From Rhodomicrobium sp052145435 (lineage in GTDB: Bacteria; Pseudomonadota; Alphaproteobacteria; Rhizobiales; Rhodomicrobiaceae), in NCBI GenBank assembly GCA_052145435.1, contig JBKQOR010000198.1:1-64000 (forward strand): a DNA stretch of 64,000 nucleotides, given 5' to 3'. How positions within the stretch are numbered: position 1 is the first letter of the stretch; each line of letters opens with the position of its first letter. This document shows positions 8,618 to 17,343 of the stretch, one piece after another. The notes below the pieces were generated by a model, which did not search any database, was not told the DNA's origin, and saw nothing but the letters and a program-made list of their open reading frames with translations. Made by a program: the position numbers and the translations under genes.

Positions 8618-10378
8618 TCAGGACGCTTTTGCGAAAGCCGCGCTCTGCCCGTTTAGTCCTGGCGCCTCTAAACCCACTATGCGGGCTCTGGCCAGATCCC
8701 CGCCAAGCGCGGCTACGAAGTCCGTCACTGCCGTCGAAAGCTGCCCGGCCACCGCAGAAAGCCGCAAAGACACTTTCGAGACCGATGCCGCCTGCTGCTT
8801 GGTCTGGCCTGCCACTTGCGAGACCTTGCTTGAGCTTTTTGCCGCCTTTTCGCTGCTGCTGGCAGCGAGCGCCACATTGTTTGCGATCTCTTGCGCCGCC
8901 GCCGTCTGCTGCTCGACGGCCGCCGCAATCGCCCCCGTGAAGCTTTGAATGTCGGCCACCTTGCCCGCAACCGACTGGATGGCGCCAACCGCTTTGCTCG
9001 TCGAGCCCTGGATCGAATGGATCTGCTCGGCGATCGCGTCGGTCGCCTTGGAGGTTTGCCCCGAAAGCTCCTTCACCTCGGCAGCCACCACCGCAAAGCC
9101 GCGGCCGGCTTCGCCCGCACGCGCGGCTTCGATGGTCGCATTCAGCGCAAGAAGATTGGTTTGGTCGGCGATGCCGCGGATGACAGCGACGATCGAGCCA
9201 ATCTGCTCCGCGGCGCTGGCAAGCCCTGCAACGTCCTTGTTGGTCCGGCTTGTCTCGGCGGTAGCAGTTTCGACGACGGCGTTTGTCCGCTGCGCCTGTT
9301 GCGAGATTTCCCTAATCGAGCAGCTCAGCTCCTCAGTCGCCGCAGCCACCGCGTTGGAATTATCGGCCGCACTAGCGGACACGTTGGCCGCGCTTGCCGC
9401 CTCGAAGGTTGCGGTTTCAGCGGCCTCTGAAAGTGTCTCGGCCGAAACCCGCAGCTGGTCCACCACTTCACCCAAGGTGGCGACAATGGCAGTGACGATC
9501 TTCTGAAACTGTTGAACGTGGGACTCGAAGTGATGCTGCCGCTTGTGCTCACGCTCTTGAGCCTGGCTCACTTTTTCCTGTAACGCCCTCTGCTCAATCG
9601 CGTTCTGACGCAAGACTTCGACCGCGCGCGCGATGGCGCCGAGTTCGGTTGCTTCGCCCGTTCCCGTCGAAGGGATGTCCAAATCCCCCCTCGCCAGCCG
9701 GGCTATCTTGCTTGCAAGGTCTGAAAGCGGCCGGGAAATCGAGCGGCCAATGTGATAGCTCCAGACCGCGATGACAACCAGCACTGCGATCAGCAGGCAC
9801 GCCTCGATAAGGAGTCTGTGGAGAAAAATCGTGTCGATATCGTCGATATAAACACCAACTCCCACCACACCGCCAATCTCCGGGACGCTTTGCACAAGTG
9901 TAAGCTTTGGCGTAATAGGTCCGCCGGCGCCTTTTTCCATCGGATACTCGATGAAGCCGGTGCCGGAAGAACTTCTGGCGATCTCTATGAATTTCTGAAC
10001 AACATTGACCCCATTAGCGTAGACGGTATTGAGACGGTTCTGGCCGATTTTCCTTGGGTCTATGTGACTAACTGTATTACCTTCGTTGTCATAGGCGAAT
10101 ATATAATTGGCTTCCGACTCGTTGCCGAAGCGGGCCGAGCGAAGCGCGGACAAAAATGCCTTTCTTCCTGCATCGCTCGCCGGTCCTCCGGCAGCCTGCA
10201 TGTCAGCTCGGGCTATCGAGAGGGTTAAATCCAACACATTGCGGAGCTGAAGCCGGCGGTCCTCCATCATCTGCGAGCGCAGCGTCCAAAGCCCGATCGC
10301 CGAAGATGCGACCACACCAAAGGTAACCAAGAGGGGGATCAGATTGACACGCGTTGCGATTTTCAGGCGCGCGAGCAT
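8618..10378 (-). CDS. Methyl-accepting chemotaxis protein with a single Cache sensor
   Basis: 586 residues. Order of parts: membrane segment (about 12-32), periplasmic Cache-2 type sensor (about 35-185, with NYIFAYDNEGNTVSHIDPRK and FIEYPMEKGAGGPITPKL), second membrane segment (about 190-212), HAMP (about 212-265), then the coiled-coil signalling domain. The hairpin tip reads IRGIADQTNLLALNATIEA and continues AARAGEAGRGFAVVAAEVKE. The periplasmic Cache domain probably binds a small organic acid or similar ligand; the signal goes to CheA/CheW. No CheR/CheB-tethering pentapeptide is evident at the C-terminus. It is the only membrane chemoreceptor in the window and is divergent from the che operon. 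Confidence 0.95.
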   Translation of the reverse strand: MLARLKIATRVNLIPLLVTFGVVASSAIGLWTLRSQMMEDRRLQLRNVLDLTLSIARADMQAAGGPASDAGRKAFLSALRSARFGNESEANYIFAYDNEGNTVSHIDPRKIGQNRLNTVYANGVNVVQKFIEIARSSSGTGFIEYPMEKGAGGPITPKLTLVQSVPEIGGVVGVGVYIDDIDTIFLHRLLIEACLLIAVLVVIAVWSYHIGRSISRPLSDLASKIARLARGDLDIPSTGTGEATELGAIARAVEVLRQNAIEQRALQEKVSQAQEREHKRQHHFESHVQQFQKIVTAIVATLGEVVDQLRVSAETLSEAAETATFEAASAANVSASAADNSNAVAAATEELSCSIREISQQAQRTNAVVETATAETSRTNKDVAGLASAAEQIGSIVAVIRGIADQTNLLALNATIEAARAGEAGRGFAVVAAEVKELSGQTSKATDAIAEQIHSIQGSTSKAVGAIQSVAGKVADIQSFTGAIAAAVEQQTAAAQEIANNVALAASSSEKAAKSSSKVSQVAGQTKQQAASVSKVSLRLSAVAGQLSTAVTDFVAALGGDLARARIVGLEAPGLNGQSAAFAKAS

Positions 10379-10654
10379 ACAAGCATCCTAAACTTCAGGT
10401 TGTGACAGCGCATATATGACTGCGTCAGGTTAAGCGACTGTTATGGCACGCGCCTTTATTTGCTAGGCCTGTGAAGAACAGGTCCGCGGGCTACTACGTG
10501 TCACGCCTTGTAGGAAACCCTCTTCCAGCCTCTCTGGGGGCGCGGCGTACAGTCTGCCCATCACTGGTCTTTCCACAACCTTCCTCAATCGGAACGCGAA
10601 TCATTAAGCTTTGCACGCTATGAGTTGAAAGTCTTACGCTGAGGATCAGGAAAG

Positions 10655-11191
10655 ATGACACCCAATCCAACCTTGCGCGGCATTCCCGGTTGCCATGAAA
10701 TCGATATGCGCGAGATGCTAGCGCAGACCAATAACCTTGTTAATCCGAATTCCGGGATTGCAAACGATTATCTGAATCAGTACATTGAAATTCTTCTTTT
10801 GGTTGAGAATTTGCCCTCTCTTCTCCCAGAAATGGTCGAGGAACTTCTGGCTTGGAAGCCAAAGACGTACGATGAGTACTTCCGATTGTCTCCTTTGCCG
10901 GGAAGCGCAATTGCTATAAAGATTTACCACGGTCTCGATAAGAGCTTCCGGAAGAAGTTCGAGGCGCGGATCGCGAAGATAAATAAGTTAACCAATAAGA
11001 TTATTAAGGTAATAGGAAAGCACAAGCGTGAACATGATGCGGTTGTCGCCGAAGACATAGAGTTGTTTTGCCGGATAACTTCAATAAATCTAAGGCGCGA
11101 TTTAGATATAGCCACAAACCTTGTTAATAATATGACAGAGCATTCTTCGGAACCGGCGCAGATAATGGCAGATAGGCTTATGCAAGTCTGA
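10655..11191 (+). CDS. Unknown protein, first gene of the che operon
   Basis: 178 residues, not recognised. The protein is predicted to be all-helical, with a basic region around residues 96-125 (DKSFRKKFEARIAKINKLTN) and a central acidic helix (NLPSLLPEMVEELLAWKPKT). No membrane segment. The coding sequence is clearly AT-richer than its neighbours, with runs such as AATAAGATTATTAAGG, which may mean later acquisition. It ends 27 bases before cheA, so the two are probably co-transcribed. A chemotaxis role is inferred from position only. Confidence 0.6.
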   Translation: MTPNPTLRGIPGCHEIDMREMLAQTNNLVNPNSGIANDYLNQYIEILLLVENLPSLLPEMVEELLAWKPKTYDEYFRLSPLPGSAIAIKIYHGLDKSFRKKFEARIAKINKLTNKIIKVIGKHKREHDAVVAEDIELFCRITSINLRRDLDIATNLVNNMTEHSSEPAQIMADRLMQV

Positions 11192-11218
11192 AAGTAGGCA
11201 TCTTGCAGAAGAACGCAC

Positions 11219-13870
11219 ATGGACAACTTGCTGAACGATTTTTTGAGCGAGACCGCCGAGCATATTGAGGGCATCGAATCGTACCTCATTTTGTTCGAGC
11301 GTGACCCAGCCGATTCGGACGCGGTGACGCAGATATTCCGCCTCGTTCATACGCTTAAAGGCACATGCGGCTTTCTCGGTTTGGAACGCCTTCAAAGCAT
11401 AGCGCACTCGGCCGAAACCCTGATAGATACCTTGCGCGAAGGCGCACCTCCCACCGCAACGGCGGTATCTCTGCTCCTCCAGGCTATGGACCGGATTAAG
11501 CACCTGGTTGCGCGGGTCGGAGAGCTAGAGGCGGAACCGGCGGGCGACGACAGGGATGTGACCGATAAGATCGCAGCCTATCTGCGGGGCGAGCCCGGCG
11601 GCGAAAGCACTGGCTCGCATGAGCCCGAACTGGCACCCAGCGCCCCGGCGGAAGCAAGCCAAGACATCGCCGGGACTAAGAGAGCCAAAGGAACGAAGCG
11701 GGCGGAGCGCAAAAGCGCTCACTCTGCCGGTGCCCGGGAAAACCCTGCCACCGCGGTCCAGCCAGCGAAGGCGGAGCCTGCCCGCGAAGAAGGCGTTCGC
11801 ACCGCGAAGGAGGCCGGGCAAGCAGCTGCCAAGGAAAAAGCCCCGGACACGATCCGGATCTCGGTCGAGACTATTCAACGCATCATGGATCTCGTCTCCG
11901 AGCTGGTTCTGACGCGCAATCAAATTATGGAGCTGTCGCACCACCGTAACTTCGGCCAGATGAAGACGCCGCTGGAAAGGCTTTCGACAGTCACATCGGA
12001 TTTGCAGGATGCGGTCATGAAAGCGCGCATGCAACCGCTGGCGCGCCTTTTTGCAAGCGTGCCCCGGATGATCCGCGAATTGTCGGTGGAGCTTCAAAAG
12101 AAATATAATTTGCGGATGGACGGCGCGGACACCGAGCTTGACCGGCAGCTGATCGAAACTATCCGCGATCCGCTTATGCATCTGGTCCGGAATTGCGCGG
12201 ACCATGGGATTGAAAGCCCGCAGGACCGTATTGCGGCGGGCAAACCCGAGGAAGGCGAGATTTCGATAGCTGCCTTTCACGAGTCCGGACAGGTCCACAT
12301 CGAGATAGCCGACGATGGGCGCGGGATGGATGCCGATCGGATCCGCGAGAAGGCGGTCGAGCGAGGCCTAGGCACGCCCAAAGCGATCGCGCAAATGAGC
12401 GAGGACGAAGTATTCCGCTTCATACTGGAGCCAGGTTTCTCTATGGCGACAGCCATTACAAAGATTTCAGGGCGCGGCGTCGGAATGGACGTGGTCCGCG
12501 CCAACATCGAAGCGATCGGCGGAACGATCTCCATGCGATCGGCCAAAGGCCGCGGCTCCACCTTTATCTTGAAGATCCCGCTAACGCTTGCGATCGCGCC
12601 TGCGCTTGTCGTGAGCGCGGGCGGCCAGCGATTTGCAGTTCCCCAGCAATATGTCGTCGAAGCCGTGAATGTGGACGATGACTCGCACGCGCTGCAAAAA
12701 ATTCAAAACGCGCAGGTATTGCAGCTGAGAGATGAATTGATTCCAGTTGCTGCCCTCGCTGCAATTCTGGAGCTACCGGAATCAAACATTCGTGGGGATA
12801 AACTTGTCGTCGTCTTAGGCCTGCGCGGCAAAAAATTCGGCATCATCGTCGACGAGATTGCCGATCTACGGGAAATTGTAGTCAAGCCTCTCGGCCCTTT
12901 CTTTGCAAACCTAAAGGTCTTTGCCGGCAACACGATACTCGGCGACGGCTCCGTGATTTTGATTATCGATCCGGCTGGGGTTGCGGAGGTCTTGAAAGTG
13001 GAAAAAAATTCGGAGGCCGCTCTTGCGTATAGGGACAAGCAGAGTGCGAGCGCCGCTGGTTCCAATCTAATTCTATTCAAGGCAGGCTCCGGCGCCGCCA
13101 AGGTTCTTCCCCAGTCCGCGGTTTCCAGGATCGTGCGGGCCCCAGCGGGCGCAATCTCTAAGGCCGATGGGCATTGTCTTTATCGTTATCAAGACAGGCT
13201 AATCCCCGTTTTTTCCGTGGATGATGCCGGCCGGGACTCGGATAGCTGCTTGATCCTGGTCATATCCTTGCACGGAAAGACATTTGGTCTTCGGGTTCAG
13301 GAAGTGTTGGATATTATCGAGAACACGGATAAACTCCAATTAATAAGCAATTCACCCGGCGTAATCGGAATTATGGACTTGCATGAAGAAGCCGTAGAGT
13401 TCATCGATGCGGGATATTACTATCGCATGGCTTACCCGTATGCGCAACACGCTTCCGGAACCGCCAGGATCAATCTGCTTATTATCGATGGTGAGCTTGG
13501 TGCGCACGATATACTGTCGCCAATACTTGCCTCGGCCGGGTACGAAGTGACCGCCGTGGAAACGGTGGAGCAAGCCAATGAGGTTTTGCGCCATACGAAT
13601 TTCGGCGTGATCCTTTTGGACTCGAAATCTCATGCCGCCTTAGGCGAAGCTGAGTTTTTGCATCGGCCCGGCGTGCTCTGCTTGATTCTCGATGACAGCC
13701 GCAATCGGCCCGCCGATGCCAGGAACGAGGATGGCGTTGTTATCGGCGGATTTGACCGTCACCGCCTCCTCAAAGCAATCTCTAACCACCTGGACACGTT
13801 ACCCTCCAGCAATCCCAAAGCTGCGAACCTAAACCTGGCTCAGTCTGGGCAGAACGTCAGTTGCGGCTAG
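11219..13870 (+). CDS. cheA: Chemotaxis histidine kinase CheA with extra CheW-like and pseudo-receiver domains
   Basis: 883 residues. HPt domain at 1-105 with the phosphorylated His44 in FRLVHTLKGTCGFLG; an Ala/Lys/Glu-rich linker (about 106-210); dimerisation helices (about 212-275); HATPase (about 320-460, with DPLMHLVRNCADHGIE and IADDGRGMD); CheW domain (about 465-600). Beyond the usual end, a second CheW-like region (about 615-745) and a receiver-like domain (about 755-870) follow. In the receiver the phospho-Asp is kept in VILLDSKS, but the acidic pair is reduced to one Asp (LLIIDGE) and the conserved Thr/Ser and Lys are not found, so it is probably a pseudo-receiver. Partners are CheW, CheR, CheB and both MCPs nearby. 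Confidence 0.94.
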   Translation: MDNLLNDFLSETAEHIEGIESYLILFERDPADSDAVTQIFRLVHTLKGTCGFLGLERLQSIAHSAETLIDTLREGAPPTATAVSLLLQAMDRIKHLVARVGELEAEPAGDDRDVTDKIAAYLRGEPGGESTGSHEPELAPSAPAEASQDIAGTKRAKGTKRAERKSAHSAGARENPATAVQPAKAEPAREEGVRTAKEAGQAAAKEKAPDTIRISVETIQRIMDLVSELVLTRNQIMELSHHRNFGQMKTPLERLSTVTSDLQDAVMKARMQPLARLFASVPRMIRELSVELQKKYNLRMDGADTELDRQLIETIRDPLMHLVRNCADHGIESPQDRIAAGKPEEGEISIAAFHESGQVHIEIADDGRGMDADRIREKAVERGLGTPKAIAQMSEDEVFRFILEPGFSMATAITKISGRGVGMDVVRANIEAIGGTISMRSAKGRGSTFILKIPLTLAIAPALVVSAGGQRFAVPQQYVVEAVNVDDDSHALQKIQNAQVLQLRDELIPVAALAAILELPESNIRGDKLVVVLGLRGKKFGIIVDEIADLREIVVKPLGPFFANLKVFAGNTILGDGSVILIIDPAGVAEVLKVEKNSEAALAYRDKQSASAAGSNLILFKAGSGAAKVLPQSAVSRIVRAPAGAISKADGHCLYRYQDRLIPVFSVDDAGRDSDSCLILVISLHGKTFGLRVQEVLDIIENTDKLQLISNSPGVIGIMDLHEEAVEFIDAGYYYRMAYPYAQHASGTARINLLIIDGELGAHDILSPILASAGYEVTAVETVEQANEVLRHTNFGVILLDSKSHAALGEAEFLHRPGVLCLILDDSRNRPADARNEDGVVIGGFDRHRLLKAISNHLDTLPSSNPKAANLNLAQSGQNVSCG

Positions 13871-13878
13871 GTGTAATC

Positions 13879-14370
13879 ATGAAAAACGCAGAATCGAAAG
13901 CTCGTTGCTGTAAAGACGGGCACCCAGCCGGCGAAGACATTATGAAGAAGACAAGCTTTTTTATCGTATTCGTCAATGACAATGCCTTTGGCTTGGAGGT
14001 AAAAGAAGCACAAACGATCTTCAAGGCCGGATATATCACGCCCATCCCGCTCGTGCGCGAGGAAGTTGCCGGCTTCATTAACCTGAGAGGCAAAGTGGTT
14101 GTTGCGGTCAGCCTGCGCCGCAGGCTCGGAGCCCCCGATACCGGTGAGCTTCGCGAAAGCATAGCGATCGGGCTCGAGAAAGACAACGAACACTTTGCTC
14201 TTCTTGTCGACCGGGTCGGCGATGTTTTATCTATTCCTGAATCGGCTAGAGTCGAGATCCCTCGTCATTGCGATCCGGCGCAATGCCGCTTCACGCGTGA
14301 TCTTTACGCGTTTGAGTCGAGGCTAATTCCTATTCTCGACGTCGCGCGTCTCTTCGATTTTGCGTCTTGA
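13879..14370 (+). CDS. cheW: Chemotaxis coupling protein CheW
   Basis: 163 residues from ATG 13879; the frame stays open to TTG 13861, overlapping the cheA end, and an internal ATG at 13942 (MKKTSFFIVFVND) gives the shortest product that still has the whole domain. The CheW domain shows FGLEVKEAQTIF, the conserved EVAGFINLRGKVVVAVSLR, LLVDRVGDVLSIPES and the ending LIPILDVARLF. CheW links receptors to CheA. The first 25 residues, with two adjacent cysteines, are not part of the domain. Confidence 0.9.
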   Translation: MKNAESKARCCKDGHPAGEDIMKKTSFFIVFVNDNAFGLEVKEAQTIFKAGYITPIPLVREEVAGFINLRGKVVVAVSLRRRLGAPDTGELRESIAIGLEKDNEHFALLVDRVGDVLSIPESARVEIPRHCDPAQCRFTRDLYAFESRLIPILDVARLFDFAS

Positions 14371-14400
14371 CCGGATTCGCTCGATCGATTTGCCGGCCGG

Positions 14401-14460
14401 TTGCGGAAGATTAGGATAATCGGTTTAGATGTGGCCAAGCAGGTTTTTCAGGTACACGGA
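14401..14460 (+). mobile_element. Remnant of an IS110-family transposase, 5' end only
   Basis: Translation from TTG 14401 gives KIRIIGLDVAKQVFQVHG, the N-terminal signature of IS110/IS1111-type transposases (the first catalytic Asp is in GLDVAK). After the HG the match stops in all frames; the sequence runs into unrelated Pro/Arg-rich translation. Only about 60 bases remain. It lies 30 bases after cheW and before the flgJ-like gene, so an insertion and later deletion took place inside the operon. Confidence 0.7.
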
Positions 14461-14662
14461 CTCTGCCTCCGGCAATGGATTTTCTTACTCTTGCGGCGGA
14501 GGCGTAACCCCCAGCTCAAGCGCCAAGCAAGCTTCGGCGGATATAGGCTGCAAGCGCGCGAGTCTTTTCCTGCTTTTTTCACCCCGGCCCCTGGGGAGCT
14601 GCTGTTGCAGCGGGGCGGTTTGCTGGGGGGAAGGTTCGCGGCAGAGAGGGTGAAACCACCTT

Positions 14663-15115
14663 ATGGCAATAAATCCGGGCTCCGATCTTCTTGCCGATGC
14701 GCTGACAGCAGCTGAACCGCAGCGGGCCAAAACTGCCGCGGACAGGTTTGCGAGCTTAGCCGCGGAAGACGGCTCCAGCCCTCTAGCGTTCGGTGAGGTG
14801 CTTGTGTCGCAATCGCCGGTTCCGCAAACCGGAGCGTCCAAGCTCCCGGTGACCTCGGGTGGTATAGAAAACCGTGCGCTCGCCTCTGGCAAAGCCGGTA
14901 ATCCTTACCAGCAGTTCGAAGCCGCGATATTGACGTCCCTATTCGAACTTGCGCTTCCGCACAAAGCCGATTCCGTTTTCGGCTCAGGGCTTGCGGGCGA
15001 AGTCTGGAAATCCATGCTCGCTCAGTCGCTCGCCACCGAGGCAGGCAAAGCAAATATCACGGGCATTGCGCGTGAACTCGAAGCAAAAGCGCAGCGTGCA
15101 AAATCTAGAGCTTAA
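14663..15115 (+). CDS. FlgJ-like flagellar rod-binding protein
   Basis: 150 residues. The C-terminal part (about 82-130) carries the rod-binding signature FEAAILTSLFELALPHKADS followed by FGSGLAGEVWKSMLAQSLA, as in the N-terminal domain of FlgJ. The peptidoglycan hydrolase domain of enteric FlgJ is absent, which is usual in Alphaproteobacteria. The N-terminal 75 residues are low in structure. The product should act in the periplasm as a rod-assembly scaffold. It lies in a block of flagellar genes (rod-binding, FlgN-like, membrane protein) inserted between cheW and cheR. Confidence 0.82.
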   Translation: MAINPGSDLLADALTAAEPQRAKTAADRFASLAAEDGSSPLAFGEVLVSQSPVPQTGASKLPVTSGGIENRALASGKAGNPYQQFEAAILTSLFELALPHKADSVFGSGLAGEVWKSMLAQSLATEAGKANITGIARELEAKAQRAKSRA

Positions 15116-15212
15116 GCGGCTGCACGATCTTAGGCGATTGCGCCCGGCGTCTATGCTCCGCCTTCAATTCGCGTTTTGGTTGTATCCGCGCGTTCCCGAA
15201 AAACGCTTCATA

Positions 15213-15587
15213 ATGGAGGCCTATGTGGCGGCGCTCGCTGAACGTACCAAGGCCGTACTAACGAGACTCGAAAAAGTATTGGACGAGGAGAATGCCGCGC
15301 TATCCGGCTCCGGCTCCCGAAATCTCGGAGAGTTTAGCCGCGTCAAGACCCAGTGCCTTTTGGAGTTGCAAAGGCCGGGTCATCTTTCCGTCAGGGAAGC
15401 TGGCTCCCCAGAGTTGCGTGCGCGGTTTCAGACCCTCTTGCAAAAATTGGAATTGAATCGCTGGCTCTTGGCTCTCCACCTTGAAGCGGCGAAGGAAATT
15501 GCATCGGTGATTATGTCGGTGATCCGCGACGCGGAGTCCGATGGAACTTACTCCAGAGTTGCGGGCACCAAGAAGGTGTTTGGGTGA
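15213..15587 (+). CDS. FlgN-like flagellar chaperone (tentative)
   Basis: 124 residues from ATG 15213; the frame is open back to 14949, but that part overlaps the flgJ-like gene. The protein is a helical bundle with heptad-like spacing: ALAERTKAVLTRLEKVLDEE, then RVKTQCLLELQRPGHL and RFQTLLQKLELNRWLLALHL. This matches the form of rhizobial FlgN export chaperones, which bind hook-filament junction proteins. The assignment rests on size, helix pattern and location after the rod-binding gene. It overlaps the next gene by four bases (GTGA). Confidence 0.6.
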   Translation: MEAYVAALAERTKAVLTRLEKVLDEENAALSGSGSRNLGEFSRVKTQCLLELQRPGHLSVREAGSPELRARFQTLLQKLELNRWLLALHLEAAKEIASVIMSVIRDAESDGTYSRVAGTKKVFG

Positions 15588-16051
15588 TACGTAATCTTAT
15601 AATTTCAATCTGGATTATATTCCTGACGCTTGCCTCGGCGTATTTTGGAACCGAGATGCAGGCCGGCCATGCCGGGCCTGAAACGGCTCCAGACGCAAAG
15701 GCGCCGGTATTGATTGCGCTGAAATCCATGACCGTGCCGGTGATCGCTGACGGCGCAATACAAGGCTATGTCCTGGCCCAGATTAGCGTTTCAGCGAAGC
15801 CAGATCTACTCAAGGCCCTGCCAAATCCCGCCGATCTCGTTTTAGCTGACGAAGTTTTTAGAACAATTTATGCTGAGGAACAGGTCGACTTTAGACATAT
15901 CAATAAACAAAATCTTTCAGCTATGTCGAAGAAGATCTTGGAAAATATTAATAACAGGGCGGGCGCTGCGCTTGCAGGGGAGGTTTTTATACAGGAATTG
16001 CATTATTTGAGCAAACAAGAGGCCGGCGCCGGAAGCCTATATCGCCGTTGA
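15584..16051 (+). CDS. Membrane-anchored protein, possibly FliL-like
   Basis: 155 residues starting with GTG inside the stop of the preceding gene (GTGA), so translation is coupled. One N-terminal membrane segment (NLIISIWIIFLTLASAYFG) anchors a periplasmic domain. That domain has a beta-strand region (MTVPVIADGAIQGYVLAQIS) and later helices (KKILENINNRAGAALAG) ending in a strand (EVFIQELHYL), an arrangement that recalls FliL, a stator-associated protein. Sequence similarity is weak; it may instead be an uncharacterised flagellar accessory protein. It ends the flgJ-flgN block. Confidence 0.6.
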   Translation: MIRNLIISIWIIFLTLASAYFGTEMQAGHAGPETAPDAKAPVLIALKSMTVPVIADGAIQGYVLAQISVSAKPDLLKALPNPADLVLADEVFRTIYAEEQVDFRHINKQNLSAMSKKILENINNRAGAALAGEVFIQELHYLSKQEAGAGSLYRR

Positions 16052-16267
16052 GACGGGGACGCTCCCGCAATCGTGCACGCTTTAGCCGCTCCCCGGCTCC
16101 AAGACCGGAGGAGTGCGCGCGCCCCAGGGAACGGCACCCGCGCTCATCTTCGATTTAAACCGTAGCGTACAAACTTAAGCCGCGCGCGAACTGCCTATTA
16201 AACCCCACATGCTAGTTATGCCGCAGGTTGTGTAGAAGAAAGAACGGCGAAGAAAGAGGCATCCAAT

Positions 16268-16471
16268 ATGAAGGTTGCACCACGGCTGGGAGCGAAAATG
16301 CTCGCGCTGCCAGAACCGAAGCTCAACGGAGCGCGCGCACAAGGCATGAACGGGGCATCGGTCAGGCCGTCACCCCTTTACGCATCGCACCTGCCCGATT
16401 CGGAGCGGACGGAGTTTTTGCCTGCAAAGCTCCGCTTTTCCTCCCCCGCTACCGAGGTACATGCACCATGA
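16268..16471 (+). CDS. Small protein coupled to cheR
   Basis: 67 residues, not recognised. ATG 16268 is preceded by AAGAGG at a good distance, and the stop overlaps the cheR start as ATGA, which favours a real, translationally coupled gene. The product is basic and proline-rich (GAKMLALPEPKLNGARAQG) without membrane segments. An alternative is that the cheR frame, which is open back to 16228, is used from further upstream; the CheR family length argues against this. Confidence 0.45.
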   Translation: MKVAPRLGAKMLALPEPKLNGARAQGMNGASVRPSPLYASHLPDSERTEFLPAKLRFSSPATEVHAP

Positions 16472-17343
16472 CCCCGGTTAGCCAAATCTCTTCAAGGAGC
16501 GTTAGCCTCGAGTTTCCGTTCACTCAGGCGGACTTTCAAATCATCGCCGGTATTGTCTACGAGCGAAGCGGCATCGTCCTGGCCGCGCACAAGCGCGACA
16601 TGACGTACTGCCGGCTGGTGCAGCGCCTGCGTGCCTTGGGGCTAAGTTCGTTCCATGACTATTGCGTGCTGTTAACAAGCTCCCATGGGGACGGCGAAGT
16701 TGGCTATCTTGTCAATGCGATTACCACGAATCTTACAAAGTTTTTCCGCGAACCGCACCATTTCGACCATTTCAAGAACGTTGCGCTTCCTGAACTCGGC
16801 AACGCCACGCGAGGAGAAAGGCCGTGCATCACGGTGTGGTCCGCCGGATGCTCGTCGGGAGAGGAGCCCTACTCCATTGCCATGGCGGCCATAGCGGCGC
16901 GGGCAGAGATCGGCCGGGAGTGGGATTTGCATATTCTCGCCACCGATCTTGACACGGCCATGCTGCAGAAGGCCAAGGCCTGCATATATCCGGCAGACTC
17001 CTTGGATAATGTGCCTGCGCGCATGCGCGAGCGGTTTTTCGAAATGCCTCCCCGGGGAAATGCCGGTGGCGTTCTCTTATCGAAGGCCGCTCAGAGCTTG
17101 GTCGAATTCAAGCAGCTGAACTTGCTTGGACCGTGGCCTGCGAGCGAGCGCTTCGACGTCATCTTTTGCCGCAACGTCATGATTTACTTCGATGCGAAGA
17201 CGAAGGCCACGCTCGTCGAACGGTTTCATTCGGTCCTCAACGACGGCGGATGGCTTTATGTCGGCCACTCGGAATCGCTGCTCGATCATCAGACCCGCTT
17301 CAAACTGAGCGGCCGAACCATTTATCAAAAGCTTAACCCGTGA
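16468..17343 (+). CDS. cheR: Chemotaxis protein methyltransferase CheR
   Basis: 291 residues from ATG 16468. The N-terminal helical domain includes QIIAGIVYERSGIVLAAHKR; the methyltransferase domain has TTNLTKFFREPHHF (about 86-99), the SAM-binding VWSAGCSSGEEPYSIA (about 123-138), LATDLD and VIFCRNVMIYFD. CheR methylates glutamates of chemoreceptors using S-adenosylmethionine and opposes CheB. It overlaps the small upstream gene by four bases and the following MCP-like gene by four bases, so the three are translationally coupled. Confidence 0.95.
   Translation: MTPVSQISSRSVSLEFPFTQADFQIIAGIVYERSGIVLAAHKRDMTYCRLVQRLRALGLSSFHDYCVLLTSSHGDGEVGYLVNAITTNLTKFFREPHHFDHFKNVALPELGNATRGERPCITVWSAGCSSGEEPYSIAMAAIAARAEIGREWDLHILATDLDTAMLQKAKACIYPADSLDNVPARMRERFFEMPPRGNAGGVLLSKAAQSLVEFKQLNLLGPWPASERFDVIFCRNVMIYFDAKTKATLVERFHSVLNDGGWLYVGHSESLLDHQTRFKLSGRTIYQKLNP

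Noticed and set aside
10441..10462. Sigma-54 promoter (TGGCAC ... TTGC) before the che operon
   Set aside because: The spacing between the two halves is several bases too long for a sigma-54 site.
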